This document shows positions 9,106 through 17,352 of a stretch of DNA of 64,000 bases, in pieces (position 1 is the stretch's first letter; the number at the start of each line of letters is the position of its first letter). Where the stretch lies: NCBI GenBank assembly GCA_003212315.1, contig QCQB01000008.1, positions 1 through 64,000 on the forward strand, written 5' to 3'. The notes beneath the pieces are model-generated. The model did not search any database. It saw only the letters and a list, made by a program, of their open reading frames with translations, and was not told the origin of the DNA. Source of the DNA: SAR116 cluster bacterium AG-447-C21 (GTDB taxonomy: Bacteria; Pseudomonadota; Alphaproteobacteria; Thalassobaculales; Thalassobaculaceae). The translations under genes were made by a program, and so were the position numbers.

Positions 9106-9342
9106 ATGGTAAAACGTGGAGAAATCCAGAAGCGGTCCGTCATGCTATCTGGTCACGCAACCAGTATTTCAATTGAAACTGAATTCTGGGATATCCTAAA
9201 GGATATTGCCGCGCATAAAGGCGTGTCCATAAATTATTTACTCTCCGAGATCGACGAAGGACGAACGACTAACCTATCGAGTGCTGCTAGAGTCTACGTG
9301 CTAAAATACTTAATATCAAAAGAACAAAAGTTTGATAATTAA
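9106..9342 (+). CDS. Ribbon-helix-helix domain protein (COG4321 type)
   Basis: A 78-residue protein. The strand HATSISIETEFWDIL followed by two helices matches the ribbon-helix-helix fold used by small DNA-binding repressors. This family is widespread in alphaproteobacteria and mostly uncharacterised. It follows the RNA methyltransferase after one base and is probably translated from the same message. A perfect 10-base palindrome, TTAACGTTAA (9347-9356), lies just after its stop codon; whether it is a binding site for the protein is unknown. Confidence 0.8.
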   Translation: MVKRGEIQKRSVMLSGHATSISIETEFWDILKDIAAHKGVSINYLLSEIDEGRTTNLSSAARVYVLKYLISKEQKFDN

Positions 9343-9359
9343 ATAATTAACGTTAAGAA

Positions 9360-9974
9360 TTATATGATTTGACAAACATCTTCAAAATTAAAACGGGGAG
9401 CACGATCGAATAACTTTTCCTTCCGACCATAACCGATATTACATAAAAAATTTGATTTCACAGCCGTACCGGAGAAGAATTCTTTATCGACGAGATCGTT
9501 ATCAAAGCCAGACATGGGACCACAATCAAGGCCAAGTGCCCTTGCAGCCATGATCAGATATGCGCCTTGCATCGAGCAATTCCTAAATGCAGTACTCAGC
9601 ACAAAATCAGGATTATTATTAAATAGGCCACTCATATCTTTAAAGGGAAATAATTTTGGCAGTTGCCTCCAACAATCAAGATCATGGCCAATAATCGCAC
9701 ATACAGGAGCTGTCATAGTCTTCTCTACGTTTCCCGAAACCAAGGCAGGTTTTAACCTCTCTTTACCCTGTTCAGTCATGACAAAAATAATACGCGCTGG
9801 GGAAATATTCATACTTGTTGGAGCCATTTTCATCAAATCAAATAACCGCCTCAAAACGGTTTCGGATACTGCACGGTCTTGCCAAACATTATGAGTGCGG
9901 GCATTATCAAATAGTAAGTTCAAACCTGCAGGTCCTAGACTGTTGATTTCTTTGCAGGACGAGTCTTTTGTCAT
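9360..9974 (-). CDS. RutE-like malonic semialdehyde reductase / nitroreductase-family flavoenzyme
   Basis: Nitroreductase-fold FMN enzyme of 204 residues, very similar over its whole length to RutE and related reductases: DNARTHNVW, MKMAPTSMNISPARI, GPMSGFD and the final NIGYG region are all in place. RutE reduces malonic semialdehyde, the toxic end-product of Rut pyrimidine degradation, to 3-hydroxypropionate. No other rut gene is in the window, so the source of its substrate is unknown. ATG 9974 is preferred because AAAGGA lies seven bases upstream; an ATG at 9998 would add eight residues. Confidence 0.85.
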   Translation of the reverse strand: MTKDSSCKEINSLGPAGLNLLFDNARTHNVWQDRAVSETVLRRLFDLMKMAPTSMNISPARIIFVMTEQGKERLKPALVSGNVEKTMTAPVCAIIGHDLDCWRQLPKLFPFKDMSGLFNNNPDFVLSTAFRNCSMQGAYLIMAARALGLDCGPMSGFDNDLVDKEFFSGTAVKSNFLCNIGYGRKEKLFDRAPRFNFEDVCQII

Positions 9975-10027
9975 TTTGTATTCCTTTGTTAAAGACATGT
10001 GAGCAGTATATAAAACTCATCATAATT

Positions 10028-10054
10028 TAAACAGTCCTTTCTACTGGCTGTTTA
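10028..10054. promoter_or_regulatory. Inverted repeat in a divergent promoter region
   Basis: TAAACAG at 10028-10034 and CTGTTTA at 10048-10054 form a perfect 7-base inverted repeat with a 13-base spacer. It lies between the divergent RutE-like gene and the TauE-like exporter gene. The spacing, two helical turns centre to centre, suits a dimeric regulator. No cognate regulator is adjacent. Confidence 0.35.
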
Positions 10055-10089
10055 GTTCGATATCGTTAACCTGTATGCAGAATTAAAAA

Positions 10090-10860
10090 ATGGAAATAAT
10101 ACTAGACTATTTTCCTGCCGACCTTACGCCTATAGAAGTGGTGGGGTTAATTATCTTTAGTTATTTTACGTCTGCAGTCACCGCTACGGTTGGTATCGGT
10201 GGTGGTGTTATGATGCTAATGGCAATGGCTTCTATAATGCCTATAATTTCAGTAATACCTGTCCATGGAGCTGTTCAAATGGGTTCAAACGGTGGTCGGG
10301 CCTGGTTAATGCGCGATCACCTTAATTGGAACATATTTTTATATTTCTTTATTGGATCTTTAGTTGGTGCGGCGATCGCCTCACAAGTCGTGATAGCACT
10401 CCCAAAAGATATATTACGATTAGTATTGGGAGTTTTTGTAATTTGGATTGTTTGGGGTCCAAAACCCGAGAAGAGGAATGTAAACCCGAAATCATTTATT
10501 CCAATTGGGATTGGGACAACATTTGCCAGCATGTTCGTAGGGGCAACTGGATTATTGATAGGCGCATTTATGGCCCCAAAAATACTAGGAAAGATGACCG
10601 CGGTCAGCACTCATGCTATTTGTGGAATGCTGCAACACGGTCTCAAAATTGTGGTTTTTGGTTTACTTGGCTTCGCTTTTTCAGAATGGCTCCTCCTGAT
10701 TTTAGCGATGGTAGGGACTGGTTTTTTGGGTACTTTCACTGGTCGTTTTATATTAGACAAAATTCCTGAAAAGGTTTTCGTCATCCTTTTCAAATCTATT
10801 CTTACTCTACTATCCGCTCGTCTAATATATCTGGCATCAGTCGAACTCTGGGTAAAATAA
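10090..10860 (+). CDS. Sulfite exporter TauE/SafE-family membrane protein
   Basis: Integral inner-membrane protein of 256 residues with about eight hydrophobic segments, beginning with a GLIIFSYFTSAVTATVGIGG helix. The glycine-rich GIGGG repeat and its counterpart near residue 150 (FVGATGLLIG) match the two-half TauE/SafE fold. Family members export small anions such as sulfite or sulfoacetate, or import related organic acids; the substrate is not determined. It is divergent from the RutE-like gene and shares an intergenic inverted repeat with it. No convincing ribosome site precedes the ATG. Confidence 0.88.
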   Translation: MEIILDYFPADLTPIEVVGLIIFSYFTSAVTATVGIGGGVMMLMAMASIMPIISVIPVHGAVQMGSNGGRAWLMRDHLNWNIFLYFFIGSLVGAAIASQVVIALPKDILRLVLGVFVIWIVWGPKPEKRNVNPKSFIPIGIGTTFASMFVGATGLLIGAFMAPKILGKMTAVSTHAICGMLQHGLKIVVFGLLGFAFSEWLLLILAMVGTGFLGTFTGRFILDKIPEKVFVILFKSILTLLSARLIYLASVELWVK

Positions 10861-10868
10861 GTTTCAAG

Positions 10869-11840
10869 TTAGGACCAAACTTCATCTAAAAATTTGAACC
10901 AATTTTCACCCAATACTTTTCGGATCCTATTTTCTGACCAACCCGCTTCTTCCATTACAGGAATAAAATTTCCAAAGCTGCCTAAACTCTCTAGACCTTT
11001 TGGCATACTTGGAACTCTCTTGTGTGGTGTCGACGTTGGTTTACCCTTACCTTTGTCAGATGACAAGTAAGTGAAGAAATCGATGTCTTGATCTTGAACC
11101 CAATCCGTTCCAATACCAACGCGGTTCTCACCTACTATATTGATCACATAATCAATTGCAGACACACAATCTGCCAACGTGCTGTCCTCACCCTTTGGAA
11201 GAAATGGGGTATAACTAGCGAACCCTACAAATCCATCTGATTTGCCTATGGCACGCAATTGCTCGTCTGTCTTATTCCTGGCATGTTGTTTAAGCATTGG
11301 ACAGCAATGCGTATAAGCAACAGGGCTTTTTGAATACTTAATTGCGTCATCGCTAGTCTTGGGCCCAACATGGGATAGATCAATCAATATTCCCAAATCA
11401 TTCATTGCACTGACAACCTCGTGCCCAAAGTCTGTTAAACCACTATCGTTAGTTTCCCAGCACCCCGCGCCAACTAGATTCTGAGAATTATAAGTCAACT
11501 GAATAATCCTTACTCCAAGGTCTCGAAAAAGGATCAAATTATCGAGATCATTATCAATCCCACTTGTATTCTGCCAGCCAAGAATAATTCCTACTTTTCC
11601 ATCTACTTTGGCCTGCTCAATATCTTTGACATCATGAACCTGGATGAGAATGTCATCCCACTCCCGAAACCAATATTTCCATTGCGCTATGTTAGACATC
11701 GTATCTTGGAAATTATGCCAAACGCTGCAGGTACAATTGGCTGCTGTTATCCCACCCTTTTTCATATCTTCAAAAACAGCTCTCGAAAACTTGGATATCA
11801 CCAAACCATCTATGAAAATTGCGTCCTTATATGTATCCAT
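10869..11840 (-). CDS. Peptidase M19 (renal dipeptidase) relative with an altered metal site
   Basis: TIM-barrel hydrolase of 323 residues related to membrane dipeptidase, which cleaves dipeptides with a two-zinc centre. His157 (DLSHV), His178 (THC) and Asp246 (IGTDW) correspond to known metal or catalytic positions. The N-terminal DGHND zinc motif is replaced by Asp-Gly-Leu-Val (residues 11-14). The position of the bridging glutamate appears to be Gly-Trp-Gln (88-90). It therefore probably holds one metal or none in the usual place and may act on something other than a dipeptide. It shares its strand with the next upstream gene after a 43-base gap. Confidence 0.82.
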   Translation of the reverse strand: MDTYKDAIFIDGLVISKFSRAVFEDMKKGGITAANCTCSVWHNFQDTMSNIAQWKYWFREWDDILIQVHDVKDIEQAKVDGKVGIILGWQNTSGIDNDLDNLILFRDLGVRIIQLTYNSQNLVGAGCWETNDSGLTDFGHEVVSAMNDLGILIDLSHVGPKTSDDAIKYSKSPVAYTHCCPMLKQHARNKTDEQLRAIGKSDGFVGFASYTPFLPKGEDSTLADCVSAIDYVINIVGENRVGIGTDWVQDQDIDFFTYLSSDKGKGKPTSTPHKRVPSMPKGLESLGSFGNFIPVMEEAGWSENRIRKVLGENWFKFLDEVWS

Positions 11841-11883
11841 GTTTTAATCCAAAAAAGTTTCCTAAAAATAACCTTCCAGTATC

Positions 11884-13329
11884 TTAGACATCTGGCATCC
11901 AATATTTATTCTGAGGAATCTCATCACCGAATAACTCTGGTTCCTCGTAGTCGCAAAGTTCGGAAAAATGATGTGTATAATCTTCTACAAAGATATCAGA
12001 GGCGATTGAACGGGCTAAACGCTCCGCTCCGTCAGTAACCGCTGGTATATCACCACTCACATTTCCATGACTGACCGTAGCCGCAAATGTAAATTCATGT
12101 AAGTCCTTTAAATATTCTGCTTCACCAACGGTTTTTTCTTGTAATTCGAAACTGCTGCCAAGATCTGGGAAATCTAAAAACTCGTCAAAATATTGTTCTT
12201 GAGCTGGAATAGTATCTCTGAATGTCCGTATTTTCTCTGAAAACTCTTTTAAATATTTGGGAGATGTAACATTAATTTTAAATCCGGTACCCAATATAAT
12301 ATTGTCCAAAATATATTCTTTAGCGTTGGTAGAAATATGAATTTTCTCCCCCTGCTTTTCAGCTTTAATGATTTCCGAGCCAAGGCATAGATGCACATTC
12401 GGATGTTGCCAAACACGCAAAACAGAATCTCTGGGAGGCGCAATTCGATATTTAAAAACGTAGGACAGCAAACTTAACCTATCCGTAATTGGTAGTGCCG
12501 GGAATCCATGTGTGAACCCTGGATATCCAGCGCTTTTCATTTTATTAATCCGAGGTATTGTAGGGGAGCGTACGAATAAAAAGACATTACTGGCTCCTGC
12601 CTCGAGTGCTGAAGCAGCATTATCAACAGCAGATGCGCTGATACCAATGACACCAATATCCTTGCCTGCCATTGATTGGAAATCAATTTTCTCAGAGCTA
12701 TGTTTACAACAATCTCCTCGGAACGGTTCTAGTGATTTTGGAACGCGAGGTTCAGCCATTCCTTCGCGTCCAGTGGCAAGGACTATTTTACGAGCATAAA
12801 CTAATTGGGTGGTTCCTTTATGCTTGATCGTAATTTCAAATGAATGCGTCAGGGGAGTAATGTTAATGACTTCCGTCTCATTTTCGATACTCAGATTTAA
12901 AACCTTGCGATACCAAATCAAATAATCCATCCACATCAAAGTGGGTATTTTTCCCAAAGCGTCCCATGAAGCTTTACCCCATTGAGCCTCATACCAAGAT
13001 TGGAAAGTAAGACTGGGTATACCCAAAGCAGGTCCTGCAAGAGTTTTGGGGGATCTCAAAGTTTCCATCCGAGCATAGTTGATCCAGGGTCCTTCTCTTC
13101 CTTCCTTCTGGAGATCGAAGGTTCTTATATTTTTGATACCAGCCCTAAGTAACGCAAAATTTGCTACAAGACCGCACATTCCACCTCCAATAACAACGAC
13201 ATCCTTAATAGGCTCACCACCGGGCGCAACACGCGGTTTCACCCAGTCCTTGGGGGGATACTGAAGCATGTAAAGGTCTTGGTTGACTCTATCTTTAAGC
13301 AAATCAAGGTTATTTAGGATTTTAGTCAA
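11884..13329 (-). CDS. FAD-dependent monooxygenase-like oxidoreductase
   Basis: Flavoprotein of about 481 residues with two dinucleotide-binding loops: VVIGGGMCGLVANFA near residue 48 for FAD and GVIGISASAVDNA in the middle for NAD(P)H. This arrangement resembles flavin-containing and Baeyer-Villiger-type monooxygenases, but I do not see the full BVMO fingerprint, so the reaction is open. The chosen start is the TTG at 13329, which has GGAG six bases upstream; an in-frame TTG at 13341 overlaps that site. It is divergent from the racemase-like gene and probably co-transcribed with the M19 relative. Confidence 0.8.
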   Translation of the reverse strand: MTKILNNLDLLKDRVNQDLYMLQYPPKDWVKPRVAPGGEPIKDVVVIGGGMCGLVANFALLRAGIKNIRTFDLQKEGREGPWINYARMETLRSPKTLAGPALGIPSLTFQSWYEAQWGKASWDALGKIPTLMWMDYLIWYRKVLNLSIENETEVINITPLTHSFEITIKHKGTTQLVYARKIVLATGREGMAEPRVPKSLEPFRGDCCKHSSEKIDFQSMAGKDIGVIGISASAVDNAASALEAGASNVFLFVRSPTIPRINKMKSAGYPGFTHGFPALPITDRLSLLSYVFKYRIAPPRDSVLRVWQHPNVHLCLGSEIIKAEKQGEKIHISTNAKEYILDNIILGTGFKINVTSPKYLKEFSEKIRTFRDTIPAQEQYFDEFLDFPDLGSSFELQEKTVGEAEYLKDLHEFTFAATVSHGNVSGDIPAVTDGAERLARSIASDIFVEDYTHHFSELCDYEEPELFGDEIPQNKYWMPDV

Positions 13330-13432
13330 ACCACGCTCCAAACGTTAATATCTGATATTATTTTATAGCATTTTATTTTGTCCAGTTGCATTCTTAGCAA
13401 ACTATCATTTTTGATCAAACTGGAGAATGAAC

Positions 13433-14089
13433 GTGTCCCCTCGAATTGTTTTAATCCATGCTATCGAGATGGCTATAAACCCAATTATGAGGGCATTTGA
13501 GGTCCATTGGCCAGAAGTAGAAATAATAAATATATTAGACGACTCTTTGAGCAGGGACAGAGCCAAGTCAGATGCCTTAGATTGCAAAATGATGGACCGA
13601 TTTCTTAAACTTGGTGATTATGCCCTATCCATAGATGCTGACGGAATATTGTTCACTTGTTCAGCATTTGGACCTGCAATAGAAGCCGTGGCAAAACAGC
13701 ACGAAATACCGGTTTTAAAACCTAATGAAGCCATGTTTTCGATGGCCTTGAAACAAGGCAAAAATATCGGGATGTTGGTTACTTTCGAAAATAGTATAAA
13801 AGTCATGAGACAGGAATTTTATGAAATGGCAAAAGCTATAAACAATACCGCAACACTAAATGTGACATTAGTGGAAGATGCCATTTCTTCCTTAAAACAG
13901 GGACTTGTAGACGAGCACAATCGATTAATTGCTCAAACTGCACAAGAACTAAAGGACTGTGACGTGCTAATGCTCGCACAATTTTCGATGGCAAATGCTT
14001 GGAGCGCTGTATCAGAACAACTCGATATACCTATATTGACAGCACCAGATACTGCAGCAAAATTAATGAAACAAAAAGTTCTTGGATAA
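13433..14089 (+). CDS. Aspartate/glutamate (hydantoin) racemase-superfamily protein
   Basis: About 218 residues with the two-domain Asp/Glu racemase fold. Family enzymes invert a chiral carbon with two facing cysteines. The first is present in LFTCSAFGPA (Cys76). At the second position, normally a GC(A/T) motif, the sequence reads LAQFSMA (Gln183), so simple two-base racemisation is unlikely; isomerase- or decarboxylase-like members also use altered pairs. GTG 13433 is chosen because GGAG lies seven bases upstream, whereas the ATG at 13427 is only one base from it. It heads a run of four plus-strand amide-related genes. Confidence 0.75.
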   Translation: MSPRIVLIHAIEMAINPIMRAFEVHWPEVEIINILDDSLSRDRAKSDALDCKMMDRFLKLGDYALSIDADGILFTCSAFGPAIEAVAKQHEIPVLKPNEAMFSMALKQGKNIGMLVTFENSIKVMRQEFYEMAKAINNTATLNVTLVEDAISSLKQGLVDEHNRLIAQTAQELKDCDVLMLAQFSMANAWSAVSEQLDIPILTAPDTAAKLMKQKVLG

Positions 14090-14107
14090 CGCAGGAAAGG
14101 TAGATTT

Positions 14108-15457
14108 TTGAAAGATTTAAATAGACTATCCGCGGTTGAAGCCGCTGAAGGAATAAGGACTAAAAAATTCACAAGCGAGGAACTTATAAGGGATTGCCTT
14201 TCTCACATCAACGAACGTGAAAACGATATTCAAGCCTGGTCATACGTAAATACGGAGCTTGCTATACGGCAGGCTCAAAAAGCCGACAGGCATCAAAGTG
14301 AAGGAGGAAGTTTAGGGGCTCTACATGGTATACCAATTGGCATTAAAGATGTAATAGATACTAAAGATATGCCAACCGAAAATGGGTCACCTATTTTTGA
14401 GGGAAGGCGTCCACAACATGATGCCTTATGTGTCGCTGCGCTTCGACGCGCAGGCGCTGTGGTAATGGGTAAAACAGTGACCACTGAATTTGCCAATATA
14501 AATCCTAGCAAAACCCGGAACCCCCATAACATAGAGCATTCACCAGGCGGTTCATCGGCTGGATCCGGAGCAAGTGTCGCTGATTTTCATATACCTCTTG
14601 CGCTTGGAACCCAAACCGGTGGCTCTGTTATTCGCCCTGCATCTTTCAATGGGGTTTTTGGTTTAAAACCCACACTTGGGCTTATCCCCAGAAATGGTTT
14701 ATTTTTGCAATCCCATACGTTAGATACGATAGGCGTTTACGGAAGAACACTTGAAGATTTAGTTTTGATTTTAGATAGCATTTCAATACCTGACCCAAGT
14801 GATAGGCATAGTTACACGGGAAGTGTTCCGTCTTACCAAAAGGAATATTTAAAATATTCAGGACACTTCCCAAAATTTGCTTTTTTGGAAACACCGGCCT
14901 GGGCTGAAGCCTATCCAGCCTCAAAGAGCGCTATCATCAAAATGACTGAGATATTAGGACGAAGCTGCAAGAAGGAAATATTACCAAGCCCCTTTGAAAA
15001 TATCATCGATTTTCACGCGGCAATATTCGCATCAGAAAATGCCCATTACTATGGAAAATACCTAGATACTCATCCTCGTTTACTAAGTGAAAAGTTACGC
15101 ACCCGACTAGAATCAAACAAAGACATTACGGCAAGAGCATATTTGGCGGCTTTAGAGGCTCGCGAATTAATTTATCAGTCAGTCGAAGCTCTTCTTGAAA
15201 ATTATGATTCAATACTGTGCTTGGCCGCTCCAGGCCCGGCACCACATGGATTTGAGACGACTGGTTCCGCTGTTTTCAATGGACTTTGGACGTTTTTGGG
15301 AGTTCCATGCCTTTCTATACCATTATTAACCGTTGACGGCTTACCCCAAGGAGTTCAATTGGTTGGGAAAAGAGGTGAGGAGGAGAAATTATTCAGAAGC
15401 GCTCGCGATTTATGTAAAAAATTAGATGGAAAACTAGACGAAAACTATACAAACTAG
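14108..15457 (+). CDS. Amidase signature (AS) family amidohydrolase
   Basis: Hydrolyses a carboxamide, 449 residues. The Ser-cisSer-Lys triad is readable: Lys80 in GIPIGIKDV, Ser149 in SPGGSSAGSG, and nucleophile Ser173 in GTQTGGSVIRPAS. The start is TTG at 14108 with AGGAAAGG seven bases upstream. It lies 18 bases after the racemase-like gene and 53 before the formamidase-like gene, on the same strand. It is not part of a gatCAB set, so a catabolic role is likely; the natural amide is unknown. Confidence 0.9.
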   Translation: MKDLNRLSAVEAAEGIRTKKFTSEELIRDCLSHINERENDIQAWSYVNTELAIRQAQKADRHQSEGGSLGALHGIPIGIKDVIDTKDMPTENGSPIFEGRRPQHDALCVAALRRAGAVVMGKTVTTEFANINPSKTRNPHNIEHSPGGSSAGSGASVADFHIPLALGTQTGGSVIRPASFNGVFGLKPTLGLIPRNGLFLQSHTLDTIGVYGRTLEDLVLILDSISIPDPSDRHSYTGSVPSYQKEYLKYSGHFPKFAFLETPAWAEAYPASKSAIIKMTEILGRSCKKEILPSPFENIIDFHAAIFASENAHYYGKYLDTHPRLLSEKLRTRLESNKDITARAYLAALEARELIYQSVEALLENYDSILCLAAPGPAPHGFETTGSAVFNGLWTFLGVPCLSIPLLTVDGLPQGVQLVGKRGEEEKLFRSARDLCKKLDGKLDENYTN

Positions 15458-15510
15458 AGTGGGATTACAACTTGTTGCCGTGTTTAATTTTTGATTAAAG
15501 GAGATACTCT

Positions 15511-16446
15511 TTGGCAAAGGCTCATCGTCTTATTGCATCCACCTCAACAGTACATTGGGGTTACTTTGAATCAGAACTTAAACCTGCGTTAGAAGTTGAT
15601 TCCGGCGATATCGTGACTATCGAGACAGTATCCGGCGGCGCCGACGTTTTGCCGGGTCCGGGATATTATGTGCCGCCAGAGCTATTAGAAATTCACGATA
15701 ACGTGCCACGAAAAATGCTTGGTCATATTTTAACCGGCCCCATCAGGGTAAACACTGCCAAAATTAATCAGGTACTTCAGATTGATATTATTGATATTAA
15801 GTTGCGTCAGGATTGGGGATATAATTTTATTCGACCACTTTCAGGGGGCTTACCCGGCGAGTTTCATGAAACCACTAAAATGACAATCAGGTTAGATAAT
15901 GACGCGCAAGAAGGCGAACTACCGTGGGGAACTCGCTTGCCTTTAAGGCCTTTTTTTGGAGTGATGGGGTGTGCACCACCACCGCAGTGGGGAATGATAA
16001 GTTCCATTCAACCTAGAGCTCATGGCGGCAATATGGATAATAAAGAATTGATAGCAGGAACCACTCTTTATCTGCCTATTTTTGTTGATGGCGCAAATTT
16101 CTCAGCTGGCGATGGTCACGGTTGTCAAGGTGATGGAGAAGTGTGCGTCACCGCAATTGAAACGGCATTAGAAGGTACTTTTCGACTAACTGTGCGAGAC
16201 GATATGAGCATTACTTTGCCATATGCGGAGAACGAGACACATATAATCACCATGGCCTTTGACGAAGATTTAGATGACGCCGCAAAGGAAGCACTTCGCC
16301 AAATGATAGGGTTAATAACCCAACGCACTAATTTATCCAAAGCTCAAGCTTATTCATTGTGTTCGTTAACAGCAGATTTACGCGTTACCCAAATCGTGAA
16401 TGGTAATAAGGGAATTCATGCAATAATACCCAAATCAGTAATTTAG
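15511..16446 (+). CDS. Acetamidase/formamidase-family protein
   Basis: About 311 residues of the acetamidase/formamidase fold, which hydrolyses short amides to ammonia and a carboxylate. Motifs include VHWGYFESELKPAL near the start, the His-rich GDGHGCQGDGEVC segment expected to bind metal, and PRAHGGNMDNKEL. The TTG start has AAAGGAG seven bases upstream. The stop is 9 bases before the deacetylase-like gene, so the two are in one operon. Together with the adjacent amidase it points to stepwise amide nitrogen release. Confidence 0.88.
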   Translation: MAKAHRLIASTSTVHWGYFESELKPALEVDSGDIVTIETVSGGADVLPGPGYYVPPELLEIHDNVPRKMLGHILTGPIRVNTAKINQVLQIDIIDIKLRQDWGYNFIRPLSGGLPGEFHETTKMTIRLDNDAQEGELPWGTRLPLRPFFGVMGCAPPPQWGMISSIQPRAHGGNMDNKELIAGTTLYLPIFVDGANFSAGDGHGCQGDGEVCVTAIETALEGTFRLTVRDDMSITLPYAENETHIITMAFDEDLDDAAKEALRQMIGLITQRTNLSKAQAYSLCSLTADLRVTQIVNGNKGIHAIIPKSVI

Positions 16447-16455
16447 GAGGCACTG

Positions 16456-17352
16456 ATGTTAAAAACTCACGGTAGATATGATTATTCAAGCTTACCCAAT
16501 AGAGTTCAATACGAATGGCCAAACGGCACAAAATTGGCAGTTTATGTAGCTATGAATATCGAAGCCTTCAGTTATGGAGAGGGGAAAGGAGCAGCAATAG
16601 CACCGCCGGAGCAAGCCATGAGCCATAGCATATACTCATGGAGAGACTACGGTAATAGAGTAGGGTTTTGGCGCTTAATGGATATGTTTGATGATTTGCA
16701 AATCCCCGTGCAGCATCAAATTAATACTGCAATATACGATGAATGCCCAGATATCCCAGAACGTATTCGCAGCCGAAATGATGAGTTCTTAGGCCATGGT
16801 TACACGAACTCGGAAGAGCAAGGAGGTTTATCCGAACAGAAAGAAAAAGATCTTATAACTGAATGCACCGCCACTATAACAAAACATGAAGGAAAAGCTC
16901 CTACCGGCTGGATGAGCCCATGGTTATCCAATAGTGAGACCACTATGGACCTTTTGCAAGAAGCAGGCTATCGCTACGTGATGGATTGGACCATGGATGA
17001 TCAGCCGATTTGGATTAAAACCAGAGGAGGGAAAATATTATCCATGCCTTATCCAGTCGAGGCAAACGATAATCGTGGTATCGTTTGGTATAGATACACT
17101 TCTTCTGAATTCACTGACATGCTGATTGATAATTTCGATGAAATGTTGGAACAGACTCAGCGTGACGGGCATCCTTTGGTGTGCCCAATATCATTGCATC
17201 CTTTTGTGGTTGGACGACCTTACAGAATAAGACAACTTCGACGAGCTTTGGAACATATTTTAAAATATAAAGATCGTATTTGGCTCACAAGACCAGGGGA
17301 TATTTGCCAACATATAGAGAACTTACCCGAAGGAACTGTTCCCACGAGTTAG
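16456..17352 (+). CDS. Polysaccharide deacetylase-fold hydrolase, PuuE (allantoinase)-like
   Basis: NodB-fold protein of 298 residues. The combination of AVYVAMNIEAFSYGEG, FLGHGYTNSEEQ, GWMSPWLSNSETT and SLHPFVVGRPYRIRQL resembles the metal-independent PuuE-type allantoinases and related deacylases more than chitin deacetylases. Such enzymes open cyclic ureides or remove acyl groups. A strong GGAGG lies just upstream of the ATG. Its 3' end overlaps the opposing decarboxylase gene by four bases. Location with an amidase and a formamidase suggests ureide or hydantoin breakdown, which is inference. Confidence 0.8.
   Translation: MLKTHGRYDYSSLPNRVQYEWPNGTKLAVYVAMNIEAFSYGEGKGAAIAPPEQAMSHSIYSWRDYGNRVGFWRLMDMFDDLQIPVQHQINTAIYDECPDIPERIRSRNDEFLGHGYTNSEEQGGLSEQKEKDLITECTATITKHEGKAPTGWMSPWLSNSETTMDLLQEAGYRYVMDWTMDDQPIWIKTRGGKILSMPYPVEANDNRGIVWYRYTSSEFTDMLIDNFDEMLEQTQRDGHPLVCPISLHPFVVGRPYRIRQLRRALEHILKYKDRIWLTRPGDICQHIENLPEGTVPTS

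Noticed and set aside
10326-10769. A 147-residue open frame in another phase of the TauE-like gene
   Set aside because: Its tryptophan- and arginine-rich translation has no domain pattern and the membrane-protein frame fully explains the segment.
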